The notes beneath the pieces are model-generated. The model was not told where the DNA came from and did no database searches. It saw nothing but the letters and a program-made list of their open reading frames with translations. A stretch of 64,000 bases of DNA from Setophaga petechia (Eukaryota > Chordata > Aves > Passeriformes > Parulidae): NCBI GenBank assembly GCA_024362935.1, contig JANCRA010000019.1:10164501-10228500 (forward strand). The letters are read 5' to 3'. A program made the position numbers and the translations under genes. The stretch's first letter is position 1. Each line of letters opens with the position of its first letter. Below are positions 50,457 to 63,139 of the stretch, in pieces.

Positions 50457-53400
50457 AATAAAGGTATGATCTAGCAATGAAGACACAGAACAGCTTGATG
50501 TTCAGGGACAGCCAAAATGACAGGCAGAAGAATGACATCTGCCACAGCAGCAAGGGTTAAGCTGCGAGGATGAGGTTGTTGGGTAATCATTCATCAGAGG
50601 AAGCCTGGGAGCCATACGAACATATTAGTTGCCAGATAAATGTCTTGGTAGTGAGAAGTGGATGTGATAACCCTAAAAAAGCATGACCAATTGCATAGAA
50701 ACAAATGGTATTTGATATATACCAGGCAGGTATAATTTGATATATATCATGGCAATATGAGCACAAAACAGATCACATACTGTAGTCTATCTCTGAACTG
50801 TTGCTAGTCATCTCTGTCCTGTAGCAAAGAAGTAAGGTATCTCATCTTTGATTTCTAACAGTCATTTCCATCTCATATTAAACTATTTTTAGACTGAGTG
50901 GGTAAAATTTTTGCTTCCAAACAAAAGTAATATGGTCTAAATGCAGATATCTAGTATGGCCTGTTACTAACCTCCTTTTATCTGGAGAAACAGTCATTCA
51001 CTCCAGCTTTTTGTTTGCTTGTTTGTTTTCCTTACATATTCAATGTTTAATTCATCACAAACACCTTGATTATTCATCCTCTTTAATCATCTTCATTCTG
51101 TGAGAGAACCTGGTGAAAAAGTTCAGAAACTATGCTTTTAGGACATCTTTACATCTCTAGTTTTTAAAAAGCTAAGAAACTTATTTTCTCCCATTTGCAA
51201 AGACTGTGTGTACTGGCTTTCAATTAAGGCATATTTCTGCAGTCCTGTCTTCAGACTGACTTCTTTGTAAACTTACCATTTTTTGTCTTACAGATCACCC
51301 CAGAAAATGTTTCTAAAACACCAACACCACCCAATTATGTAGATTTACGCTGAAAAGGTAAATCATCAGAGTATGCTCTTTCTTCACCTTGATTTAAAGA
51401 TGGTCTGTCCTGAGACTGGCACAGGGAGTAGCTCCCTCCCTACTCTGAGGACTCACAGAACCAGGGGCTTCTTTCTTGGCTCTCTGCTGAGATGACAAAC
51501 TACTGTTCTGGTCCTGACTATGCAGCAGACTCATGTGGTCATGAACAAGGATTTTATCAGCCCCCTCAGAAAAAAATGAAACAGAAGCAGTAAAATAAGA
51601 GCTAAGTTGTTAAAACTCACCACAAAGTTAGTGAATAAATAAGCTAAATAAAGAATAAAATCTACAACCTGGTCTACCCAAATGTGACTTCTGGTTTAAG
51701 AGACTTTGATTTTGGCAGTTAGGCAAATTGAGAAAAGGAGGCACTCAGGTACAAAACTAAAACTGGTGATAAACTTTACCAGCAACAACAAACTGAAGAA
51801 AGAAAACAGTGTCTTAATAAAACATGTACATCCATTTCAGATCTACAATAACAAAGAAAATGGGGAGGAAGCTTTTGAACAATCAACTTCATATTAGTTA
51901 AGGGCTGCACTATCATTTTCTAACTTACATCTTTCAGATTATGGATATCATCATTATTCCAAGATACAATGCAGATAATTAAGCCTATTTTTTCACGTCC
52001 TGTAAATTATCTGTCCACAAAATGCTGAGTTTCTGATTAATTTCTTCTCTACAGCTTTCCAGTGACCCAAATCCTTAATTTTCTTTAAGATCAATATCTT
52101 TAGTCTATTTCTTCATAGACTACATTTTAAACATGTAAATACTTTACATGATGTGGACGTGTAAAGGTGAAAGGTTAGCTTCCCATGTACAACATTCCTA
52201 GTTTGTACACCTTACTCTGCTTCCCACCCTTGTAGTGAAAAGGGCCTTTGCGCTTTTGCCATGAGCAAATCTGCTACACCTAAATGACAGATGAAATCTC
52301 ACTGCAGTGCATTAAGCAGTAATCAGGTCTGAGTTCTCCATGTTCATATGTACACCCTTTAGAGACCTTAATAACAGCCTCTCTAGAATCTCTTCAAATT
52401 GGCAATTCACACATGCTTTTTCTTCATGTAGTAATTTTAAACAATTTTTCTATGAATAACATAAGCTTGACTAACTCTAAATTTGTTCTGTTTCTTAAAC
52501 TACTCCAGCTGTGGTTAATTTGATTTTCCTAATCATCAATAACTCCTAGTGCAGAACCTCCAATTCCTGCCCCACCCAAAATCTTACCCTGAGTTTCCCA
52601 CTGGGCTCCTCCAGTTCTTCAGCTCCCTCATCCCAGACCTGAAGCCCTCCTAGACCTACCCCATCAATCAGATCCCTCTCATGGTGTCACCTTTGCCAGC
52701 TTACTCCCTGGGCAAGATTTGAACAGGTGGTGTGAGTGTCCTCAGCCACCTGCCTGAGGTGCATAGGCAAGGAAAAAGGATGGCCACAAGTTCAGTGTGT
52801 TTCCTCCTTCTCCTCCATCCACCCTCCCCTTACCATGTGAATTAAAAGAGTTTGATCTCCTGGGGTCTGCAAGAAACAGAGAAATGCCTTTTGAAAGGCA
52901 CTTCCTTCAAAACCACATGCTGAGGGAGGCCTGGATCACTAGAATTTCACCTTCAAGGCAGGAAAGGAAACTGGAGTGGCCTGAGGTCTACAGGTGTCAC
53001 AGCTTCTCCTGGAAGCTGCAGGGACTTCAAGTTCCCACTGGGGCACCGGACAGCAGTTTGACAGGGAAGCAGTGTTAGGAGCAAATAATTTTTCCAGAAG
53101 CTTTTATTGTCAGATTGCAAGATAGGAGAATTATTGGGCTACTGACTGGTGCACAGCTAACCAAGAAATCTGGGGCAGCTGTACTTTTTTTACAGCTCCA
53201 AAAAAGCTGATTTACATTAGAATGTGTGATTACACAGCACATGGTTAAAGAATAACTTGAGAAAACAAGCCTTGGTCTCTACAAGGAAATTGGAATAGTG
53301 CTCATGATTCATACCTGCATAACTGGCCATAGAGGCCTTCCTGCCCCTTCTCCTGGCCGTGTGCTGTAACATCACAATAGTCTTCCTATATTCCTTGTTG

Positions 53401-56400
53401 GAAGTTAAACTTCTCCTCTGAGTGATGAAGCACTCGGGCAATGCCAAGATTTGTCTTTATTTAATGTATTTATAGAACTAATCCAAATCACTTTGGGTCT
53501 GGACATAAACTTTTTATTCAAACGCCAAAAATACTAATGGAAAACAATCTATTCTGAGGGTGCCAAAGGTGAAGACCCACTGAAATTTATAATGGAGAGC
53601 AGTACATTTCCATAATGGTGAACATCTAGTTTTACTTCTGAAACAGAAAACTCAATTCTGGAAAAGGAGGAGCCCAAGCATTTGGATAGCAATCTTATTT
53701 CTGTTGCCAAGAATATTTGTGCTGGAGTGTTGACTAAGTAATTATAATTTAATATTTCTTAGTCACAATGATTTCCAGTTGCCCCTGTATTTCAAGCACC
53801 ATCTAGTGGATCTATTTTAAAGCTACCAAAACAAAAGCAAGGAGCAAAATATTTTTTCAAGGTATGAATAGCAGCTGTCAGCCTCCCCTCTTTAAAACTT
53901 GCTATTTGATTGCTTGTTCATAGCAAGTCACAACAGTGATTCAGTGCTTGAAAAAAACTAACTTAATTCAGGTGAACAAGTACTGCTTAGTATGCACAAA
54001 ATTTGGCTCTTACTGGGGCTCAATGTAGGACATTCTCTTCCCAATTCATTATGCCCAGAACATTAAGATGGATATGTCCTTTAATTTTCAGAATTTATTG
54101 AGTAAAGAAAAATAAACTTCTTCTTCCTCTAAATGGAAGCAAGTGAGAAAGACTGAGTAGTCATTTTTTTAATACAGGAAAATAACTAACCTAAGAAAGA
54201 AGGTATTTCTAATCTTGTTCACCAGGCAGTCAAATGTGGCCATATAATTATGTAAGCATATAATTTTTAAAATACAATATATTAAGCTTAGAGACACTTG
54301 ATAGATGTCCTGTCTGAGCAATTACCTACAACAAATATAACATTAATCAATACACAGTTTGTTAAAATTTTTATTCTTCTTGCTGATTTAATTTAGAGGG
54401 ATGGTTACTTATTTAAAATTCTGTATTTGATCTGAGCAGCACATCTTAATGTATATAATTCATGCATTACATGAAAAGCATTTTTTTGCAAGACCTCAGA
54501 ATTATTGTTGCAAGAAACTGAGATTTGATTGAAAATAATAAAAACTGGGATCTTTAAAGTGATGGGTGATCAGCCTAAAGTAAACTAAGTTTACCTTGAC
54601 ACAGGACTGGGACCAAACCTTGAGTGCCTTGTTTAATTAGGGAGCTTAATTCCAGACCTTGCAGTTAAGATCAGATAATAGAAATGGCCATGACTAGGCA
54701 ACTAAAATAGAAAGAATACTGTGAAGTGTCACTGTAAGAGAAAGCCTGTCATGCCAGAATCAGCATGAGCTTTTATAAGATGCAGGTACTGATCTCAAAG
54801 ATCAGAATAGTTGAAAACAGGAATCAGTGCAGTAACTGAAAGTAAAAACCACTGCTTAGAAAAAAATAATCCTGGGCTGTCTTCCCTGTAAACACTTTTG
54901 AGTGGACTTCAATTAATGGTGTTGGTCCAGCAGCTGATCAGACATTTGGCTACATAAGTTAATGAAAAGCTTTAAAAGTATGGACAGCCTCTATATCTGG
55001 AATGAAATATAGCAAAGATTGTATATCTCTCTTTGATGAGGCTGTTAAAATAAAAATGGTTCACAACAGCCAATGGCTTATGGGTTCCATCATCTAATTA
55101 GCTATTTCATCTGTATTTTATATTTATTAATTCAATTAATCTATATTTAGGGGAAAAAAATGTCTTAGTTCTAACTTTTGTATATTGAAAGTATTTTTAT
55201 GCATTTTACATTGAAATCAGAGTCTAGATTTAACTTGGTATTTTACAGGAAGGCATGACAGGAAATAAATCCATTCTTGTAAGTAACACAGAGCTACAAG
55301 CAGAGATAGAGAATAGACATTTGTAATTAATGAGGAAATGTAGTTACTATTGGTTGACTGAATACATATGATGAATGTACTATTTACCAATCAACACAAT
55401 TTTATCTTTGTTTTGAAATTGCCTAAGTTGGTTTGGTCTGTATGTGGTACATTACAAGATAAGTCTGCTTTAAAACAGAATTTAACTTGCACTCTTCCTA
55501 CATATACTAAAGGGGGAATCCCATTTTGGTGCCTATTTGTTCATGGTATTCTTTTGTAAATATCCAGATATTTAAATATAAATAAAACATATTTATTTTG
55601 TGCCTAAATAATGTGGTATAAATACCTTAAACCTGGGGTGACAAAATAGGTGGAGGCCTTACATATTTCAAAGAAAACAAAACTTCCTCCTTTCCTAGAT
55701 TTCCTTTACAGGGGTGCAAACACAAAATATCAAATGTTTTGATTCACAGGTCTCATTCTGACAACATTAACAGAGAACTCATCTTGTATAGACATCCCTA
55801 TATAGACAACAGGCTCTGGACACAGGGTTTGGAGAGAGGGATAGTTTTAATTCTCTCCAGATCTTTCAGAGCAAGCGAGCTTGGAGCTAGTGCTGGAGAT
55901 AACCTTCCAGTCCCTGTTTTGCTTAGCAGCTGACATCTACAGCACTGTGCTGTATGGCTCTTAAATCTGACCGCTACGCAAACCTCACAGCAAAAAGCAT
56001 CTAGGAAAATAGTGCAAGCACTGCTGAGAGAAGGATTTTAGAAAGTTCTGTAAAGTTATAAAATTGATGAAAATTTCCCAAGTTTAGAACTCAGATTAAT
56101 GGAATGGGATGTGGTATGGATGCTGGAAGCATAGCCAAACCACTAATTTTACCAAAGACAAAAGTTGTAGAACTTCTTGAGCAAGAATGAAAACCAGAGA
56201 ATCCTGTGAAAAAGACCAAACTTTCTGCCATTTCTGAAAAAAAAAATTGTAAAGGTTATAGGGGAAAAAAGAAATAGGGCCCTGCTGTGACATGAAGAAC
56301 CAGGCAGGAAAAAATATTTCATTTATCTAATAAAATAATCAAGAACACAGGAGTCAAAATGATGCAGTCACTTGCAGAATAGGACTTCAGAAAAGTTTAC

Positions 56401-59400
56401 AGGTATTTTCCACCACGGCAAACAAAGAAATCCCAATTAAGGCGTTAAAATTGTGCACCCTTTCCATAATGTATTTAATACTTCTTTTCCAAAATAAGTA
56501 CCAAAGCAAAATTATGCAACAGGTGACTGTCTCAGCAAATGCACATCATGTCTCACTTTGTTTTAACTACAAAGATTATTCTTGAAGACAATGTCTGAGG
56601 TGGAAATCACAGAGTTTATCTTTGACATAATATGGTACTGTTCCTGACAATTTTATTTGAACATCAGGAAATTATGAAGTTAAACTAAAACTAGAGAACA
56701 GCACTCTGTGCATATTCTTAGGCAAGCAGGCTAGCATGTGAGGCTCCTAAAAGACTAGCTTTGTGTATATTTACCTACAGCTCATCAAAGCCAAATCTTG
56801 AGAGAGGGATGAAACATATAAGCAGCTGTGCTGGAATAAAAATGTCACAGCCTAAATGGAACTAGAGAAGCTTTTCTTACTACAGATAACCTAAAAATAC
56901 TTTGACAAACAGAGGGGTATCTAGCAGTGTCTGTACAATAATTCCACGCTTTTTCTGACCTAGCATTGGAATATCTTGAGACAGGTAGGAAGTGTCTGTT
57001 TGCTAATGGACTGGGAAAAGTACAGTCCAAATTGTGCTATGATGCAGAGCAGAAGTAACCCAGCCATATAAACTCCATCTACTGGGAACCTTCTGCAGCC
57101 CTCGGGCTGTAGTCAGGATGACAGCAGAGCCCAGCTTCAAGGTGGCCATAAGGATGAGCAATTTGTACACCAAAAGATAGATTGCTCTATGTGATTAGGA
57201 GCAAAGGCAGTAAGAAACATTAATTTTACACAAAATATGAGTGATATTTAAGCTAAAAAATAGACTGATGGACAGAAGGGTTTCACAGAGAGGATGTCAG
57301 TAATAAAGGGCATATATATTTAATTTTTAAGACTGTGTTTCATAAGAACTAACGAAAGCAGTACTGTCAGTAACTAATCATTGCTGTAGACACAGCCTGC
57401 TGTGATATGGTTCCCTTAAGCCAGACATCTAGCACACGCTGGTATCCAATATACCAATACTTTAGTATACATTAGTATCTCTGTGGAGAAGAGCTTGCCA
57501 GTGTGAAAAGCTTCTGTCTTGCCTCATGCTCCCAGATAATGGAGCCCACTAAAAATAACACACTGTATAACAAAGGAAATGAAATCAAAGTATCTAGGAG
57601 GTGAAATCATTGTTGGTTAAATGCAGCAATTTCTATTTTAAAGAGAGTGTACACTAATTTAGCTGCTTTACTTTGTCACAATGCTTGCTTTGCTATTTAT
57701 TTGTCCATCAATTGTAATTTTATTCTATTATTATTTACAGTCTATCATACAATTTTGCAGTCCTTTCATACAATGTTTTACTGGACATTCTTTCCTTAGT
57801 GCAAACTTGTATTTCCTCATTCCCAAAAAGTGCGTCAACCACATTAACATGCTGTATAATTTTATCACTTACATGATCAGTGTATTTTCCAGAAGGCCTG
57901 TTGCATATTTTGAAATATGCATGCATCCTGTCATGTTGATGCTACTATACATACAGAACTGTTCAAATCTTGTGAAAGAATGCTTGATGGAATCTGAGAC
58001 CTGCCCTGGACTTCAACATAGAAATTAATTTCTCACAGGGAGCAGAACACGTTGTTGTTTAATAACTACTGAGTAAATTATATATGACAAAATCTTTATT
58101 CCTACATATAATAGCTCAGAACTATTAAGTCTCATGCACACAGAGGGAAATTATTTATCTGCAGCTGAGCTGTTTGTCACTCCTTTGTAACCCATGTTTT
58201 GAGGACTTTCACTAATGCAATGATCCTTTAGGCCAGATGAAGTTGGGCATTTCAATCTCTTGACCCCAGCTAAAGCCAAGGGACAGCTGGAGGAGTGCTA
58301 ATAACTGGGACATTCTGGAAGGCATGTTCATCAGCAGTCACCAACACCTGAGCTTTGACTTTGTCTCCATGAATCATTCACAGATTTTCCTAATCACAGA
58401 AAATAATAAAAGTATTGGATACCTGAAGGCCACATAGTCGAGCTTGCTGTTTGGAGATGGTCCATCACCAAGACTAGATCATAATGGACTGATGTATTTT
58501 TTATATTTTTTGACACAGGAGAAACAGAAGAATACTAGTAGCATGTATTTTCTACTTATTTAACAAATATTTTCATAATTCTTCTGAGCTACAGTTCAGC
58601 TACACTGAGAAACAGAGGCAGCAGGCTATTTACAGTTTGTCTGTTGTCTAGTATTAGTTTTTAAGATTCTTGGAGCCACTTTCTGTGTGTAGCCAAGACT
58701 AGACAAAGCACCTGTTTTACAGTCCAGTGACAACCTTGGAGATGCAGAAGAAAATCATGCTGTTTTTTTTACATTTTAATGGTTAAGAAGAGAAACTTCT
58801 CTGCATTTTCTGATGCAGGGCTTTTGTATTAAATCTCAATCATTCCCAAAGAAATTGTTACCATAAAGTTTTCCTCAATTTTAAAAAAATACAAATGTTA
58901 TTCTTCTGGTTTTGTCCAGTGAAGCTAAAGGGAAAAAGATATATCAAAATAGTAAATGCAGTCATCCTTTAAGTTTGCTTTTAGGTTGGCACAATAACTA
59001 TGCTAAAAGCAGTAATGGGAAAATCCAAAAGGTTTTGCTAAATATAACAGGGAAGACTTTGATAAAGACCTACTGATTTCAAGGTTAAACAAACTAAAAC
59101 TGTCCTCCTCCTGAGCACTGTTGCAGCCTAGAGCTCCATTTCTAGAAGGGCCCCAAGTCCTTTCCAGGGTCATGAACACATGTCCATCTGATATGCATTT
59201 CAAAGAATCACGAGGAAATGGAGTCCTGATGAAAATATTCCTGTTGGTTGGCACTCCCTGTCCAATTAAGTCAATTCAGAAAACTGCCAGCAGAGTGGCC
59301 CAGAAATGGCTCCACTGGCACCAACTCTGCAAGTCATGCACACAGATGACGCAGACCTTCAGTACAATAATCCGATGGCAAAGCGTGGTGGAATCAAACC

Positions 59401-61929
59401 ATCAAAGCTCAGATCACGAACAATATTCCTGAACCCAGCTACTGGATGATGGAAAATTAGAGGGGATAAAAAAGAGGCCTAAAAGCATTTTGAAAAATGA
59501 ACCGCATATATTTCCAAAGTCTCTAGAGCCACATAAGGCCGGAACTTGAACTATAATATTACAGAACTAATTGCCACAGAGCATTCCAGTAAGTCCTCAG
59601 AGGCTTGCATTATTCCCCATCAAAAAGGTTCATTTGAGCCTAAGCTTGCAATGCAGACTGGAATCCTGCTGAACTTGCACTTTCTTTAAGGATAATTTTC
59701 ACTCTACCACATTCCTAATGGTATAGATAAGGAGGAACAATGTAGAACCACTTGCAAGCACAGACACCAACATTATCAAAAACTGGAAATATTTGCAGCA
59801 TGTTGGACTTTTGTCATACAAATCACAGCAACCATGATAAAGTGAATAAAAAAATCATAGTGCTTTTACTTATTTCCCTATTACATTGAATATTTAACTA
59901 AATAGATGTTATTAAGTCACCATGGGCCAGAGCTCTATCTCAAAGGCACTTCTACAAAAGAAGCACTGTTTAAAACTCCAAATATTCAAAAACAACTGTC
60001 AGCCTCATAAAATAAGTGGCCTTGGATCAAAACCAATGAGATGTTAAGTAGTAAATTTGAATTCTCTTTTCCTGATGCCCATTTTTAAAGTTTTTGGCTG
60101 CTTTCTTTCCAGAATTCTTTGTCTAATCTGGAGGGTCAAAACCATTTAAAACACTGGCATTTTAATATCATTTTATGATTCCAAAAATAGAGTATTAAGC
60201 CACATTTCCTGGATCACAGGATAAAATCTTGAGAACTGGCAATTTGCTATGAACCAGATGGTTCAAAGGCTGTTGTTTCACTGGACCAGACTCCCTAATG
60301 GACTTCTGTGGCTGATTCTTTTTGAGTGTTACTGATGTCAAATTTAAGGTCCCTAAACTTAAATTTGGCAATATGGAATATGGCAACTGGAATTCTCAGT
60401 GCCATATTCATCATGTAACTTGGTGGGATGTACCCATGGCCAGTAGTCCCCATGACCTAAGAAATGCTGAGATCTGAATTCTCTCATCACTGGGAAGAGA
60501 TTAGAAGCCACATTTCTCAAAGCAGTATTAACATCACCATACCAAAATGCATTCCAATACTGAAGTTATTTCACTGTGGCTAAATGAAATAAGGATAGAA
60601 GATGCCAGGAAAACAAACAAAAACCCCTAGGAAACCAAAGGCAGAAATGAATGCCTAGCCTATCAGTAAGGAGTCTGTCTAATGTGGGCACTCCTTCCAG
60701 AGCCTGTGCTCTGTTCGACTCACTTGACTCACAGTAAACTCACTGTTTACTTTTCTTCTGCCTATTCAATCTTTTTGTATGTACGTTATAACACTTCACT
60801 AAGAAGTGAAAATCCCCTCGTGCCATACCTGCCTATGGATTAGGAAAACTGTAAAAAAGAGAAAGAAATATGATTTGAAAGACTGAATCTAAGGGTTCCA
60901 CCTACTTCTTAACTGTTGTGCTAGAGGCAGGAGTGCAGACTAACTTGTGGATAGTGTTTTAAGTGTCTTATGCAAAGTTAAATTTGCAGATCTACTAAAG
61001 GCCAACTAGTTCGTCCAGGTGTCATAAAAGATCAACTTTAACCTTGCCAGCTCCAATTTAAATCCATGGTATTTTGTCCTTATCCTTGATGTTTGATATG
61101 CATAAAAATATTTGATTACTTTCTTATGATATTCCAGCCTCATTCTTCTCCTTCTAACCCAACCAAGGCCATTTCTTTCAATCTTTTCTCTTAGAACCTA
61201 TTTTCCACATCCAGACCTACATCATCCTTGTTGCTTTCCTCTGTACTGTAGGGTGTTCCTTCATGGGTAGTGGTCAAAATCACAGACTCTGCTGCAACAG
61301 AGTAAATGAGCATTCTGCAAGTCTTACATATACAAACTCTGGGAAACTTCCAGTATAATGTTCATATTTTGACAATGTTAAGAAATTATTTGCCACTATA
61401 AACTGACTCTTCATCCAGAAGTGTTATTTCCTCAAGATCACTTTGTGCAATTGTTAAAAAAAATCAAAACAGAAAAAGAACACTTTAATTTGAGAAGGAA
61501 AAAACACATGCAACCAAGTTTTAAAAGGGACTTGGATTCAAGGTCATGAGGGATGCACCTTCCCATTGCTCTGACAGGTATGTTCACACAATTGTATTGG
61601 ATTTAAGGCATTCTCTCCCTCAGACTCTAAGCAGCGTATTAACTACAATGCTGACTTTTCTGATTAAAGTTTATAAATACTTAATTCTCCCTGGAGCATT
61701 GTTGAAGTGGTCTTGGATTTTACTGATGGTTGCTGCAGGAAGCCCCTACACCATTGCTAAACTTCTCCCATCACTTGAATCACAATGTAATTCATTAATG
61801 ATGGAGTTGAAAGCAGCTAGGAAAAAAAAACTGCATTTGATGAAGCATTGTGTGTTCTCCCACCAAACCTGTACTACAGCACAGGTACCTGGGCAGGAGC
61901 ACAGCAGAGGATGTGAAAAACGCCAATCA

Positions 61930-62517
61930 CTTGTTTTTAAAATTTTTAAGGTTTTATAGTAATAAAATGGTTATAAAAATAGGAATATAATTTGAGTAAT
62001 AAAAATTTGGACAATTAGGATTTAGGACAATACGAAACAATAAAAACAAAGAGTTACGGACAGTCCGGGTATCTCTTTCTGGGCAAAATAAGCCCGAAAA
62101 AGGACACACATTAACAGAGGATTAACCCTTAAAAGCAATAGCCTGTTGCATATTCATACATCTCATACATGATGCATAAATTCCATTCAAACAGAGGATT
62201 CTGTCTGGTCAGTGTCTGGCATCTTCAGGGCTGAGTGAGCTGGGAAGAAGTTTGTTTCTTCTGATAATAGGGCAATAAATTCATTTTCCCTGAAAGATTT
62301 AGGAGTACTGTGGCTGCTATCTGGGTGCGAGTCCTCTCTTTAAAAAATGTATCTTCCATAGCACAGTTTCTATTTTAACATTATGTTATAACCTAAAGCT
62401 ATATTTAACACACTACTTAAGAAAATTAATACAGCATAACTTTCTAACAAAACACATATTATATTCATTTTAATATTTGCATCAAGCCAATCATAAAATA
62501 CACATTTTTCACACAGG
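61930..62517. mobile_element. Songbird-type ERV LTR-like element
   Basis: Recognisable blocks include TTACGGACAGTCCGGGTATC, GGGCAAAATAAGCCCGAAAA, ATTAACCCTTAAAAGC, ATACATGATGCATAAATTCC, GGCTGAGTGAGCTGGGAAG and GGTGCGAGTCCTC. From memory these belong to a retroviral LTR family abundant in songbirds. An AATAAA at about 62274 on the plus strand hints at plus orientation. Both boundaries are approximate. No gag, pol or env sequence accompanies it, so it is probably a solo or partial LTR. Confidence 0.65.
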
Positions 62518-62589
62518 ATAAAGGGTTATGAGCAGGCATTGTCAAAGTGAGCTCATCTGCCTGAGCATGCAGACAGCCGGGGCTCTGAC

Positions 62590-63137
62590 CCCAGGCAGCG
62601 CCCTCGACCCTGCTGTGCAGGCGCCAGCGGCACCTGGAGTGCTGTGTCCGCTTCTGGGCTCCACAGTGCAAGGGAGGCACGGAGCTCCTGGAGCCGGCCC
62701 AGTGGAGAGCTAGAGCTGGTTCAAGGGTCTGGAGCATGTCTTCCATGAGGAAAGGCTGAGGGGGCTGGGCCTGCTCAGATGACTGAGATGACTGAGACGG
62801 CTGAGGGACTGAGGGACTGATGAGATACATCAATGAGTATCTCAAGGGAGGGTGTCAACAAGATGGATCCAGGCTCTTCCTGGCGATGCCAAGCAACAGG
62901 ACAAGAAGCAACGGACAGGAACCGATACACAGGAATTCGACTCGAATATCAGGAAGCACTTCTTTATTGTGTGGGTGACCATGCACGGGAACAGACTGCC
63001 CCACCTAAACACATTTCAGAACTGTCTGGATACAATCCTGTGCCATATCCTCTGGGATGACCCTGTTTGAGCAGGGAGGTTGGACCAGATGAGCCACTGT
63101 GGTCCCTTCCAACCTGACCCATTTAGTGATTCTGTGA
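62590..63137 (+). mobile_element. CR1 LINE 3' region next to the YTHDF3 promoter
   Basis: The copy contains CACCTGGAGTGCTGTGTCCG, TTCTGGGCTCCACAGTGCAA and GAAAGGCTGAGGGGGCTGGG, and ends GGTCCCTTCCAACCTGACCC followed by ATTTAGTGATTCTGTGA. These are typical late-ORF and 3' UTR segments of avian CR1. It is 5'-truncated with a decayed reading frame. Its 3' end abuts the YTHDF3 CpG island directly. Confidence 0.95.
62777..62823 (+). repeat. GATGACTGA-type minisatellite inside the CR1
   Basis: GATGACTGA GATGACTGA GACGGCTGA GGGACTGA GGGACTGA units stand where other CR1 copies have a single segment around 'CTGGAGAAGAGGAG'. It looks like a local expansion after insertion. Confidence 0.75.
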
Positions 63138-63139
63138 CC

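Larger units (their letters stand above)
43152..61929. other. Intergenic region between TTPA and YTHDF3, no recognised gene
   Basis: About 19 kb of AT-rich DNA separates two divergently transcribed genes. The many open frames of 60-115 codons show no recognisable domains. No CR1, tRNA gene or splice-bounded exon was recognised. Simple tracts, one direct duplication and one hairpin are listed separately. Distal enhancers or a non-coding RNA could be present but cannot be read from a single sequence. Confidence 0.6.

Noticed and set aside
57681..58028. 115-codon hydrophobic plus-strand frame resembling a membrane protein
   Set aside because: Phe/Ile/Tyr-rich translation is what AT-rich DNA produces by chance; no homologous motif or gene context.
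61546..61959. 137-codon plus-strand open frame with a hydrophobic stretch
   Set aside because: It runs into the LTR-like element, has no recognised domain and no splice or promoter context. A remnant of retroviral coding sequence was considered but nothing recognisable supports it.
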